DNA of 64,000 nt. Origin: SKPS01 sp964469215 (lineage in GTDB: Bacteria; Bacteroidota; Bacteroidia; Bacteroidales; SKPS01). Below are positions 8,075-16,885 of the stretch, piece by piece. A program made the position numbers and the translations under genes. The DNA lies in contig CAYXYB010000004.1 of the NCBI GenBank assembly GCA_964469215.1, forward strand, positions 62,001-126,000, read 5' to 3'. Position 1 is the first letter of the stretch. The number at the start of each line of letters is the position of its first letter. The notes under the pieces are model-generated. The model had not been told where the DNA came from and did no database searches. It saw only the letters and a list, made by a program, of their open reading frames with translations.

Positions 8075-8104
8075 AAAAAACCGGCCTGAAAAGGAATAGC
8101 CGGT
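8075..8104 (-). terminator. Rho-independent terminator after rpsU
   Basis: The minus strand reads ACCGGC ... GCCGGT followed by TTTTTT. The stem is 6 bp with a 13-base loop, and it starts 23 bases after the rpsU stop codon. Confidence 0.75.
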
Positions 8105-8126
8105 GAAGTTTCTGTAAGTAAAAGCC

Positions 8127-8324
8127 TTATAAATTCTCGGCTTCCGCCTGCATTCTGTTCTTGTAAACAGCCTTGATTTTCTGCTCACGTTTGATAACAG
8201 AAGGCTTTGTGAATTTCTGGCGCTCTCTGAGTTCCCTCACAACCCCTGTCTTCTCGAATTTCCTTTTCAGTTTTTTCAGCGCTCTTTCAATGTTTTCACC
8301 TTCTTTTACAGGAACAATGATCAT
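8127..8324 (-). CDS. rpsU: Small ribosomal subunit protein bS21
   Basis: Small basic 30S protein near the anti-Shine-Dalgarno end of 16S rRNA. The 65 residues match the family: MIIVPVKEGENIERALKKLKRKFEKTGVVRELRERQKFTKPSVIKR, rich in lysine and arginine. It appears to be a single-gene unit, with its own promoter at 8377-8408 and a terminator at 8075-8104. In Bacteroidota bS21 is linked to masking of the anti-SD sequence; that is family knowledge, not visible here. Confidence 0.96.
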   Translation of the reverse strand: MIIVPVKEGENIERALKKLKRKFEKTGVVRELRERQKFTKPSVIKREQKIKAVYKNRMQAEAENL

Positions 8325-8376
8325 AAATATACCTACCTTTCAAAAATCGTTACTAATAATTCATTTTTTGAGGGTG

Positions 8377-8408
8377 CAAAAATAAAAGTTTTTATCGTAT
8401 GACGCAAA
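8377..8408 (-). promoter_or_regulatory. Bacteroidota-type promoter for rpsU
   Basis: On the minus strand, TTTG (8405-8408) is followed after 20 bases by TATTTTTG (8377-8384), matching the Bacteroidota -33 TTTG / -7 TAnnTTTG consensus. The predicted start near 8370 leaves a leader of about 45 bases before rpsU. Confidence 0.6.
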
Positions 8409-8693
8409 TTTTTTTAATAGTAAAGTTTTTAGGTTCATTTCTCCTCTTTCAATTATCATTCTGTCTGTTATAATAATACTGTTCTGTTGAAAAGAACCAA
8501 AGAGTTTAAAAGGAGTTTCTCATAGATACACCTCTTTGCAACTCTTTTCTTAACTCCTGATCTTCTCTGTGTAATTTAAAAAACCTAACCCTCTAAGCGA
8601 TTCATTTTAAAGACAAAGCAACCTGCAAAGCAAAAAATAAATCATCAAACAAAAACCACTCCCCGTAATACAGAGAGTGGCCTGAAGATTTCG
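8409..8693. other. Non-coding spacer between the rpsU promoter and tRNA-Val
   Basis: No gene is visible. The 300-base open frame at 8607-8906 overlaps tRNA-Val and has no family features. The stretch contains two crossed inverted repeats (AAAGAGTT 8499-8506 with AACTCTTT 8540-8547, and AGGAGTT 8511-8517 with AACTCCT 8552-8558), which could fold as a pseudoknot if transcribed. Confidence 0.4.
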
Positions 8694-8768
8694 TGGGACG
8701 TACTGGAATCGAACCAGTGACCTCTTGCCTGTCAAGCAAGCGCTCTGAACCAACTGAGCTAACGCCCC
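8694..8768 (-). tRNA. tRNA-Val (GAC)
   Basis: A 75-base cloverleaf: acceptor GGGGCGT / ACGTCCC (one G-T pair), anticodon stem CTTGC / GCAAG with loop TTGACAG (anticodon GAC, decoding GUC), and T-arm CTGGTTCGATTCCAG. It stands alone on the minus strand, with a -7 box at 8798-8805. Confidence 0.93.
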
Positions 8769-8797
8769 AATAGATAATGAACTCCTTTTAAGGGGTA

Positions 8798-8805
8798 CAA
8801 AAATA
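8798..8805 (-). promoter_or_regulatory. Candidate -7 box for tRNA-Val
   Basis: TATTTTTG on the minus strand fits TAnnTTTG and lies about 30 bases upstream of tRNA-Val. No clear -33 TTTG is visible. Confidence 0.45.
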
Positions 8806-8948
8806 TGATAAAATATGATAGCCCTGAAATATTTCATGGACACTGTTGCCGGCCAGGTATAAAAAGAAGATTTTTTTGTGCATATTTGACAAATAATTTT
8901 TAACAACAGGGTTATTCATGTTATGTTCTGAAAACTAATAAAGAAGAT

Positions 8949-11114
8949 ATGAAAAGATTAATGCTCCTTGCCACATGTTGTATTTATCTGGCACATGCTT
9001 ATCCTCAGAATTTGCATTTTACAATTGAAGACCTGTGGACAACGTTCATCTTTCGTTCAAAAGGGATCAATGATATAAGGTCAATGAATGATGGTAAACA
9101 CTTCACCGTTCTTGATGAAAACAATATTTTAAAGTATTCATACGAAACAGGAGAGATAACCGACACACTTGTTAAGGGTAACCTGCTTCTGGATGAATCG
9201 GGGAAAGAGATTAATATAATGGAGTATGAGTTCAATTCCGATGAAACAATGTTGTTGTTGGGCACAAACCTCAGGAATATTTACCGCCATTCCTCCAGTG
9301 GGTTCTTTTATATTTATGAAATGTCGACAAGAAACCTCTCCCCACTGGCGCATAATGAAAGAGGCAGGCAGCGCCTGGCTGAGTTCTCCCCGGATGGAAA
9401 GAATGTGGCTTTTGTCAGAAACAATAATCTCTACTATAAAAACCTGGAAACCGGAAAAGAACATCCTGTGACAAACGACGGTGAGACAAATTTCATCATC
9501 AATGGTACCTGCGACTGGGTCTATGAAGAGGAATTCGGGTTTACAAAAGGATTCTACTGGTCTCCATCTGGGAGATACCTGGCATACTACCGCTTCGACG
9601 AAAGCAGGGTTAAGGAGTTTACTTTGACCTATCACGGAGCCCTCTATCCCAAAGAGGTCAAATACAAATATCCAAAAGCTGGTGAAGACAACAGTTTTGT
9701 AACCATACACACATACGACCTCTCTCAGGGAATTCATACCCTTGTAAATACGGGAACAGAAACAGACCAGTACATACCACGCATAAAATGGACATCATCC
9801 GACCAGTCACTCGCATTTCTAAGACTCAACAGGCTACAGAATCATCTTGAAATTCTGCTTGCTGATCCCGCTTCAGGTTCATCAAACCTGGTTTACGAGG
9901 AGAGTAACAAATACTACATAGATATAGACGACAACATCTTTTTCCTGAAAGATAAACTGGTACTCACAAGTGAGAAAAGCGGTTACAACCATATCTATTC
10001 AATAGACCTGAAAAATCGTAAAGAGTTCCGGATCACAGCAGGTAATTTTGATGTGATTGAAATTATTGGTATTGATGAAAAAAATCAGATCTGCTATTAT
10101 TCTGCCAGTAAAACCACTCCATATAACACTGAAATATATTTTGTTAAGCTAGATGGAAAGCGCGACACACGATTAACCCAGAGAATCGGGTCAAATTCGG
10201 CCACTTTCAGCAGAACTTTCGATTATTACATTCATCAATGGTCAGATGCCAATACTCCACCCCGGTATTCTATTGTAAACAAAATCGGAAAAGAAATGGT
10301 TGTTCTGGAAGCTAATGACACATTAATTAACAAACTGAGTCAATATGCTGTCCCTGACATTGATTTCGGCACATTCGTAACAGAAGATAATATTATGCTT
10401 TATTACTGGATGATGAAACCTGTTGATTTTGATCCTCAAAAGGTCTACCCGATGTTAATGTATGTATACGGTGGGCCGGGAAGTCAGACTGTTGAAAACT
10501 CGTGGAGTTATCAGAACTTATGGTTCAGGCATCTTACCCAGCTCGGATATATTGTGGTATCGGTTGATAACAGAGGTACCAGCCATCGTGGCGAGGAGTT
10601 TAAAAAGTGCACATATCTGAACCTTGGGAAACTGGAAACCCTGGACCAGATCGAAGCAGCTAAGTATTTTGGCAGCCTTTCATATATCGATAAAGAGAGA
10701 ATAGGAATCTGGGGTTGGAGCTATGGCGGTTACATGTCGACCCTCTGCCTGACAAAAGGAGCTGACTATTTCAAAACAGGTATTGCTGTTGCTCCGGTAA
10801 CAAACTGGCGGTACTACGATAATATCTACACCGAACGGTTTATGCGTACACCGGCAGAAAACGGTGAAAATTATGACAACAATGCACCAATAAATCATAT
10901 AAACAAACTTAAGGGCAATTACCTTCTGATCCACGGACTTACCGATGACAATGTTCATACTCAGCAAGCTTTCGATCTTGTTACTGCTCTTGTTGCCGCC
11001 GACAAACAGTTTCAGATGTTTATCTATCCCAACAAAAACCATGGGATTTCAGGTGGAAATACAAGGAATCATCTGTACAAGATGATGACAGATTTCATAA
11101 AGGAGAACCTCTAA
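8949..11114 (+). CDS. Dipeptidyl peptidase IV family serine peptidase (S9B)
   Basis: Removes X-Pro or X-Ala dipeptides from peptide N-termini in the periplasm or at the cell surface. The 721 residues start with a signal peptide (about 1-19). An eight-bladed propeller-type domain carries the DPP IV N-terminus-binding motif YEEEF (Y192, E193, E194), followed by an alpha/beta hydrolase domain. The catalytic triad is S591 (GWSYGG), D666 (HGLTDDN) and H698 (KNHG). This fits peptide use by an anaerobic Bacteroidota. The gene converges on the C1 peptidase gene with 37 bases between them. Confidence 0.95.
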   Translation: MKRLMLLATCCIYLAHAYPQNLHFTIEDLWTTFIFRSKGINDIRSMNDGKHFTVLDENNILKYSYETGEITDTLVKGNLLLDESGKEINIMEYEFNSDETMLLLGTNLRNIYRHSSSGFFYIYEMSTRNLSPLAHNERGRQRLAEFSPDGKNVAFVRNNNLYYKNLETGKEHPVTNDGETNFIINGTCDWVYEEEFGFTKGFYWSPSGRYLAYYRFDESRVKEFTLTYHGALYPKEVKYKYPKAGEDNSFVTIHTYDLSQGIHTLVNTGTETDQYIPRIKWTSSDQSLAFLRLNRLQNHLEILLADPASGSSNLVYEESNKYYIDIDDNIFFLKDKLVLTSEKSGYNHIYSIDLKNRKEFRITAGNFDVIEIIGIDEKNQICYYSASKTTPYNTEIYFVKLDGKRDTRLTQRIGSNSATFSRTFDYYIHQWSDANTPPRYSIVNKIGKEMVVLEANDTLINKLSQYAVPDIDFGTFVTEDNIMLYYWMMKPVDFDPQKVYPMLMYVYGGPGSQTVENSWSYQNLWFRHLTQLGYIVVSVDNRGTSHRGEEFKKCTYLNLGKLETLDQIEAAKYFGSLSYIDKERIGIWGWSYGGYMSTLCLTKGADYFKTGIAVAPVTNWRYYDNIYTERFMRTPAENGENYDNNAPINHINKLKGNYLLIHGLTDDNVHTQQAFDLVTALVAADKQFQMFIYPNKNHGISGGNTRNHLYKMMTDFIKENL

Positions 11115-11124
11115 ATGGTTAATG

Positions 11125-11157
11125 GTTAATTAATCGTTAATTAATTGTTAATTAGAG
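11125..11157. repeat. 11-bp tandem repeat between convergent genes
   Basis: Three head-to-tail units of GTTAATTAATY (11125, 11136, 11147), the third ending GTTAATTAGAG. The array fills the gap between the DPP IV gene and the C1 peptidase gene and overlaps the last codons of the latter. Confidence 0.6.
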
Positions 11158-12366
11158 TTTTAGTTTGTTTTTGATCTTTTTGGAAACTCCATCCTGATGC
11201 ATCATTACAGAGATAGTCTTGTATTTAACAAAAGCCTCTGAAACATAAAGATAACCACCATAAGGGTTGTTGTCTGTACCCCAGGAATTTTTGACTATAT
11301 AGTATTTTGTTCCGTTCTGATCTTTAGCGATACCTATAATATGCATTGCATGGTCATCAGTGGTTGAATAATTGTCGAATCCCTTTTGCCGTTCCTCCTG
11401 TGTGATTTTCTTCTCTTCAACAGGTTTCTTGAAACTAAACAGCACATCATCCTTCTCCTTTTGTGTCATTTGTTCCCATCTGGCACGTTCCATTCCGGCA
11501 ATCTCAGCAGGATTTGTTTCAGGAACAATAGCCACACCATTTCTATGTGAAAAACCTTTTTCGCTGACATCAGCAGCCCATACTACAGTGTATCCTTTTT
11601 CCAAAGCATTGTCAATAGCTTCAATAAGTTCGTCGAGCGGAAGGTTATATGCCACTTCATTATTCCAGTTGTCTGGCACTTCAACAATAAAGGGTATATA
11701 AAACTGGTGATGGGTAAAAGATGAAAGCTGGATATAATCAGAAGCCTTTATTCCAAGCATTTGTCCAAATGAACGGGGCGAATACTTTGTTTGATTATGA
11801 CTGAATTCACCCGGATATTTGCCCAGATATACCTCAAGCAGCGCCCTGAAACCATCGAGCCAAACAGGTGTAAGCTTCCTGTTTGGATTCTTTATTACAG
11901 CATCCGCATACGCCTTTAGTACCTCATCCATTTCACCGTGAACATGATTATCCTCGCCAATAACCTTCCCATTGTACGCCTCTTCTGTTACCAGACCATA
12001 TTTATCCAAAACATAGAAAGCGTCGGGCAAAGCACCGCCAGAGCCAAAGTTCAGGATACCGTGCATACGCACATATTTATCAGCTTTGTCAGCGTATGAA
12101 TGCCATACTATGAACATCTCGGATATATCAAACTCACCTTTTCCCATCCGCAACAACTCCGATTCAATAAGTGACACTGTGCCAAAGCTCCAGCATGTTC
12201 CCGATCTGAACTGGTTTTTTACAGGAGTTGCTGCCAAACGGATTTCATCTTTAAAAACATACCCGGCAGTCGTGTCTTTCTGAGCCACAACTGAAAATAC
12301 CAATGTGGTAAAAAAGATAAATAATGAGGCTTTGAGGATCAGAAGCCAAATTCTGAGTAATTTCAT
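11152..12366 (-). CDS. C1 family cysteine peptidase, PepC/bleomycin hydrolase-like
   Basis: Papain-fold aminopeptidase. The 404 residues have an N-terminal hydrophobic export segment (about 8-28) and the catalytic set Q52, C58 (SGTCWSFG), H339 (DDHAMH) and N360 (VKNSWG), in the order and spacing of the bleomycin hydrolase (C1B) branch. Cytosolic PepC proteins lack a signal, so an exported form is implied. Together with the DPP IV next to it, this suggests a peptide-degrading pair outside the cytoplasm. The substrate is not known. Confidence 0.9.
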   Translation of the reverse strand: MKLLRIWLLILKASLFIFFTTLVFSVVAQKDTTAGYVFKDEIRLAATPVKNQFRSGTCWSFGTVSLIESELLRMGKGEFDISEMFIVWHSYADKADKYVRMHGILNFGSGGALPDAFYVLDKYGLVTEEAYNGKVIGEDNHVHGEMDEVLKAYADAVIKNPNRKLTPVWLDGFRALLEVYLGKYPGEFSHNQTKYSPRSFGQMLGIKASDYIQLSSFTHHQFYIPFIVEVPDNWNNEVAYNLPLDELIEAIDNALEKGYTVVWAADVSEKGFSHRNGVAIVPETNPAEIAGMERARWEQMTQKEKDDVLFSFKKPVEEKKITQEERQKGFDNYSTTDDHAMHIIGIAKDQNGTKYYIVKNSWGTDNNPYGGYLYVSEAFVKYKTISVMMHQDGVSKKIKNKLKL

Positions 12367-12514
12367 GTCGTACTTGTTAAAAGGTTAATTATTTGATTTC
12401 ACTGCAAATGAAGAACAAATAACTGAATTAAACAAACCGGTTTTATAACATTAAAGTTGAACAATATCTCCGTTCTGATTGCTTAGGTGTGTTAGTTTTG
12501 CAAAAGATTATAAT

Positions 12515-12631
12515 ATGTTAGTAATCATGTTCATTCTTTTAATAATCGCAATAATTAAGGTATTGTCTGGACAGGCTTTTCCAGGTGGAGCAAAGATCAG
12601 AATGGGATTTTATGTTGGCCTGTCATATTAA
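12515..12631 (+). CDS. Possible small membrane protein, 38 residues
   Basis: A short frame starting MLVIMFILLIIAIIKVL, one predicted membrane helix followed by a polar glycine/arginine tail ending GFYVGLSY. It lies alone in the 340-base gap between the C1 peptidase gene and the glycosyltransferase gene. No family is recognised. The rest of the gap shows nothing gene-like. Coding is uncertain because a frame of this size can occur by chance. Confidence 0.3.
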   Translation: MLVIMFILLIIAIIKVLSGQAFPGGAKIRMGFYVGLSY

Positions 12632-12707
12632 TTATCTGTCATTATCTGATTTTATCTATTTTTGACTTCCGGTTCCGTACGGTTTATTGTGTCGGGTATT
12701 ATTGATA

Positions 12708-14681
12708 ATGAAGAAACTCTCTGTTGTTATAGTCAATTACAATGTTAGTCACTTCCTAGAGCAGTGTCTGCTTTCCGTGCAATCGGCCTGCAAAGGGATT
12801 GATGCTGAAGTTTTTGTTGTTGACAACAACTCTGTTGACGGTAGTGTTGCCATGATCAGGGAGAAGTTTGCCTGGGTTAGTTTGATAGCCAACACTGAGA
12901 ATGTTGGTTTCAGCAAAGCCAATAACCAGGCAATCAGGATTTCACAGGGCGAATATGTTCTGCTGCTTAATCCTGACACAGTTATTGAAGAGGACACATT
13001 CCGAAAATGTATCAGTTTTATGGATGATCATCCTGACGGAGGTGGGCTTGGTGTTTATATGGTTGATGGAAAAGGCAGCTATCTTCCTGAATCTAAAAGA
13101 TCAATGCCAACTCCCTCAGTTGCATTCTATAAAATTTTCGGCCTGTCTGTATTGTTTCCACGATCAAAGCGTTTTGGCAGGTATCACCTTGGATACCTCG
13201 ATAAAAACCAGACACATGAGGTTGAAGTTCTATCAGGAGCTTTTATGATGCTCCGCCGGAGTGTACTTGAAATTACAGGATATCTTGATGAATCCTTTTT
13301 TATGTATGGTGAGGATATTGATTTGTCATACAGAATTATAAAGGCCGGCTTTAGGAACTATTACTTCCCCGGAACAAGAATCATTCACTACAAAGGAGAA
13401 AGTACCAGGAAAAGCAGCCTGAACTATGTTTTTGTTTTTTACCAGGCAATGATAATATTTGCACGAAAACACTTCACTGGAAAAAATGCCAGGCTACTTT
13501 CACTGATGATACATTTTGCAGTCTACTTCAGAGCCGCAATTGCAATTGCCAAAAGGACACTTAACCGCCTCATGACTCCTCTTACAGATGCTGCTTTAAT
13601 CTGGGGAGGCATCTTCATAATTAAAAACTACTGGGCATCACATGTTAGATTTGGAATTGGAAGCGATTATCCTATTGAATTGATGTTTATCGCTGTACCC
13701 GTATATACCCTTATCTGGATAACCTCAATGTTCTTCTCCGGTGTATATGATCGTCCATATGTTATGAATAAAATATGGAAAGGAATGGGAGCCGGTACTA
13801 TTATTATTCTTGTGGCATATGCACTATTACCCGAATCGATGCGGTTCAGCAGAGCATTAATAATACTCGGATTTTTCTGGGCATCCCTGGCTCTTCCTTT
13901 TTACAGGCACCTTCTTGGCTTGATAGGCTTAACTACATTCAGACAGGATACCGGGAAACTATACAGGATTGCAATTATCGGAAGCACTGACGAATCAGAG
14001 AGGGTAGCAGAAATTGTCAGAAAATCCCGGCCTGATGTCGGCTTTATCGGTATTGTCGGTATACACCCTGATAATCTGAAAAGAAACAATATAGGAAACA
14101 TAAGCCAGATTTCTGAAATAGTTGCTGTTTATAAGATCTCAGAGCTGATCTTCTGCCTTAAAGATATTGAAGCAAGTGAGATTATTCAGCTTATGACAAC
14201 ACCTCTTGAAGGAAGCCCGGAGTTTAAAATTGCACCTCCGGAAAGTTCTCTTCTCATAGGTTCCGGATCTTTGGGTTCAACAGGCGAAATCCAGCTCCTT
14301 CAGTTCAATACTATCGGTTCAAAATCCAACAGGAGAAACAAAAGATTTCTTGATTTATTATCATCCCTGATACTTATTATACTTTCACCATTATTGTTTC
14401 CCCTTCAAATAAACCCTCTGGGTTTTTTACGAAATGCCACCAGTGTAATCAGGGGAGCCAGAAGCTGGGTTGGCTATCATACATCTGGTTCAAAAGAAGA
14501 TAAAAATCTACAGTTACCTTCAATACGAAATGGCGTTTTTGGTCCAGCCGACGGAATAAAGACCACCATTGACAATGACCAGATGCTTCAGGAATTAAAT
14601 CTTATCTACGCAAGGGATTACAGAATGCTGACAGACCTCAGAATAATATTTAAAAACATACGTAATCTGGGACGGCTATGA
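12708..14681 (+). CDS. Family 2 glycosyltransferase fused to a membrane sugar-phosphotransferase-like tail
   Basis: From the ATG at 12708 (MKKLSVVIVNYNV) there are 657 residues; a frame seven codons longer exists but starts poorly. The N-terminal 270 residues are a GT2 rhamnosyltransferase-like domain with VVDNNSVDGS, LLNPDTVIE and GEDIDLSYRI. Next comes a membrane part of about four helices (roughly 305-415) and a Rossmann-like segment as in polyprenyl-phosphate sugar transferases. The C-terminal region (about 545-657) keeps the framework KRFLDLL, SWVGY, ARDYRMLTDLRII but lacks the catalytic stretch of that family. Role: probably surface polysaccharide synthesis. It stands alone. Confidence 0.8.
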   Translation: MKKLSVVIVNYNVSHFLEQCLLSVQSACKGIDAEVFVVDNNSVDGSVAMIREKFAWVSLIANTENVGFSKANNQAIRISQGEYVLLLNPDTVIEEDTFRKCISFMDDHPDGGGLGVYMVDGKGSYLPESKRSMPTPSVAFYKIFGLSVLFPRSKRFGRYHLGYLDKNQTHEVEVLSGAFMMLRRSVLEITGYLDESFFMYGEDIDLSYRIIKAGFRNYYFPGTRIIHYKGESTRKSSLNYVFVFYQAMIIFARKHFTGKNARLLSLMIHFAVYFRAAIAIAKRTLNRLMTPLTDAALIWGGIFIIKNYWASHVRFGIGSDYPIELMFIAVPVYTLIWITSMFFSGVYDRPYVMNKIWKGMGAGTIIILVAYALLPESMRFSRALIILGFFWASLALPFYRHLLGLIGLTTFRQDTGKLYRIAIIGSTDESERVAEIVRKSRPDVGFIGIVGIHPDNLKRNNIGNISQISEIVAVYKISELIFCLKDIEASEIIQLMTTPLEGSPEFKIAPPESSLLIGSGSLGSTGEIQLLQFNTIGSKSNRRNKRFLDLLSSLILIILSPLLFPLQINPLGFLRNATSVIRGARSWVGYHTSGSKEDKNLQLPSIRNGVFGPADGIKTTIDNDQMLQELNLIYARDYRMLTDLRIIFKNIRNLGRL

Positions 14682-14736
14682 CTTCAGTCCGGAATGATTC
14701 CTTTATCAGCTTATGCAAACCTGAAATCAGATTATC

Positions 14737-16644
14737 CTAACCATTCATAGAAACAAGAAATTCCTCATTAGTATCTGTAAACTTCATTTTATCCTTGAGG
14801 AACTCCATTGCTTCAGTAGGGTTCATATCGGCAAGATGATTTCTAAGAACCCAAATTCTCTGAAGTACTGAATTTTCCAATAAAAGATCATCCCGTCGTG
14901 TGCTTGAGGCAACAATATCTATTGCAGGATAAATTCGTTTATTGGAGAGCTTGCGATCCAGTTGAAGCTCCATATTGCCGGTACCTTTGAACTCTTCAAA
15001 AATAACTTCATCCATTTTTGATCCCGTGTCAATCAAAGCTGTAGCAATTACAGTAAGGGAGCCCCCATTTTCTATAGCTCTGGCGGCACCGAAAAATCTT
15101 TTAGGTTTGTGAAGAGCATTTGCTTCAACACCTCCTGAAAGCACTTTACCTGATGCAGGAGACACGGTATTATAGGCTCTGGCAAGCCTGGTAATGGAGT
15201 CAAGAAGGATCACAACATCATGTCCACATTCAACCATACGTTTAGCCTTTTCCAGAACAATATTGGCAATACGTACATGACGCTCTGCAGGTTCATCAAA
15301 AGTTGATGATACAACTTCAGCATTCACACTTCTTGCCATATCGGTAACCTCTTCAGGTCTCTCGTCAATGAGCAGAATTATCAGGTAAACATCCGGGTGA
15401 TTTGCAGCTATTGCATTCGCAACCTCTTTCAATAGTACTGTTTTACCTGTTTTAGGCTGTGCTACTATCAGGCCACGCTGTCCTTTGCCTATTGGCGTAA
15501 AAAGATCGATGATTCTGGTTGAAATGGTTCCCCCTTTATGACCTGTAAGTTTAAACTTCTTTTCCGGAAACAGCGGAGTAAGAAAGTCAAAAGGAACCCT
15601 GTCACGCACCTCTTCGGGGGTGCGACCGTTAATCCTGAATACCTTGATTAGAGGAAAGTATTTTTCCCCCTCTTTTGGTGGCCTTATAGTTCCCTCAACC
15701 GAATCTCCGGTCTTAAGTCCAAAGAGTTTTATCTGTGACTGCGAAACATAGATGTCGTCAGGTGAGTTCAGATAGTTGTAATCTGATGATCGAAGGAAAC
15801 CATATCCATCTGGCATGATTTCCAGAACACCCTGAGCTTCAGCGAAGTCATCAAATTCTCCCACAAGTTCGTTGTGTCGGGGACCCCGCTGGAATGCACC
15901 TCTCCTGTCATCGGTCAGCTCTCTTCCCGCAGCAGTCAGTTCCGTGCTTTCATCACCTTCTGGCAAATCAGAATCTATTCTGTCTGAATAATAGTTATCA
16001 GAAAAACCAGAATCCGGTTCCTCTCCATCCTGAATGATAGCTCCGGTTGGCAAAAGTATGTCTGTTGATTCAGCTTCTGTTAGATCTGGGTCAAGACCAA
16101 GCTCACTTTCAATATCGATCACTTTTGGATTATCCTCACTTTCAGGTAACATATTCGCATTATTAACTGCCAAAAGGTCTTTCTTTTGTTTAGGTGGCCT
16201 TCCCCTGCCCCTCTTTCGCTTCTCAGATGGCTTGTGTTCTTCGGGCTTCTTAGTATCAATGGCATTGCTGCTTTCAGATGAATCCTTCTTATCCGCAATT
16301 TCAGCAGATGCACCCCGCGATTCCAACACAGCCTTCTTAATGATTGTTATAGGCCTTCTGGGTTCATCAATTTTCTCAGCAACTTCCCTTACGGGATGTT
16401 TTAATTCCGGAACACCTTCATTTTCCGATTTAGATACCTCATGTATGGCTCCTGGCGATTTAACATTAACCTCTTTTTGAGGTGAAGGTTTTTTTTGTGT
16501 GTCAGGTCTTAAAGCTTGCTCATCCAAAATTTTAAAAATCAATTCCTGTTTCTTCAGGCTCTCAACACGCCTGATATTAAGATTTTTTGCAATCTCACGC
16601 AGCTCGTTTACCAGCTTGCCGTTAAGTTCTACAATGTCGTACAT
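14737..16644 (-). CDS. rho: Transcription termination factor Rho with N-terminal insert
   Basis: Hexameric RNA helicase that ends transcription. The 635 residues (E. coli Rho: 419) contain a Rho_N helical domain (1-45), then an acidic, low-complexity insert (about 50-255) with an AT-hook-like basic patch KRKRGRGRPPKQKK, the cold-shock-like RNA-binding domain (GVLEIMPDGYGFLRSSDYNY onward) and the ATPase core with P-loop AQPKTGKT and LLDSITRLARAYN. Long inserts in Rho are known in Bacteroidota and some Actinobacteria. A -7 box at 16775-16782 suggests a leader of about 125 bases, in keeping with autoregulation seen in other bacteria. Confidence 0.96.
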   Translation of the reverse strand: MYDIVELNGKLVNELREIAKNLNIRRVESLKKQELIFKILDEQALRPDTQKKPSPQKEVNVKSPGAIHEVSKSENEGVPELKHPVREVAEKIDEPRRPITIIKKAVLESRGASAEIADKKDSSESSNAIDTKKPEEHKPSEKRKRGRGRPPKQKKDLLAVNNANMLPESEDNPKVIDIESELGLDPDLTEAESTDILLPTGAIIQDGEEPDSGFSDNYYSDRIDSDLPEGDESTELTAAGRELTDDRRGAFQRGPRHNELVGEFDDFAEAQGVLEIMPDGYGFLRSSDYNYLNSPDDIYVSQSQIKLFGLKTGDSVEGTIRPPKEGEKYFPLIKVFRINGRTPEEVRDRVPFDFLTPLFPEKKFKLTGHKGGTISTRIIDLFTPIGKGQRGLIVAQPKTGKTVLLKEVANAIAANHPDVYLIILLIDERPEEVTDMARSVNAEVVSSTFDEPAERHVRIANIVLEKAKRMVECGHDVVILLDSITRLARAYNTVSPASGKVLSGGVEANALHKPKRFFGAARAIENGGSLTVIATALIDTGSKMDEVIFEEFKGTGNMELQLDRKLSNKRIYPAIDIVASSTRRDDLLLENSVLQRIWVLRNHLADMNPTEAMEFLKDKMKFTDTNEEFLVSMNG

Positions 16645-16774
16645 AAATTATAAACTAATAAATTTTTATTTTTGATATTCAGGATTCTAAAACCAATTAT
16701 TCCTGAGCAGATAATGTCTGAATACTAATGAAAGGTTGTGGAATAACAGAAAGAATTGTCGATAAAAGACGGTG

Positions 16775-16782
16775 CAAATATA
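16775..16782 (-). promoter_or_regulatory. Candidate -7 box for rho
   Basis: TATATTTG on the minus strand fits TAnnTTTG. The expected start near 16768 gives a rho leader of about 125 bases. No clear -33 box. Confidence 0.45.
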
Positions 16783-16845
16783 CATAATTTTTTAAATATA
16801 CCATTATTGTCTGATTTTTTATGTTGATAATTGAATCATGCTTCC

Positions 16846-16853
16846 TATTTTTG
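16846..16853 (+). promoter_or_regulatory. Candidate -7 box for the DUF4293 gene
   Basis: TATTTTTG fits TAnnTTTG, with a TTGA about 20 bases upstream. The start would be near 16860, downstream of the ATG at 16838, which supports the later start codon at 16886 for the gene. Confidence 0.45.
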
Positions 16854-16885
16854 CTAAGTACAGGAAAAATCAAAAAGACAGATCT

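Noticed and set aside
8607..8906. 99-codon open frame on the minus strand
   Set aside because: It overlaps tRNA-Val entirely and has no recognisable protein features.
9138..9737. 199-codon open frame on the minus strand
   Set aside because: It lies inside the DPP IV gene on the opposite strand and shows no family similarity; the DPP IV motifs are clear.
16034..16480. 148-codon open frame on the plus strand
   Set aside because: It is antisense to the low-complexity insert of rho; serine/leucine-rich composition reflects that strand.
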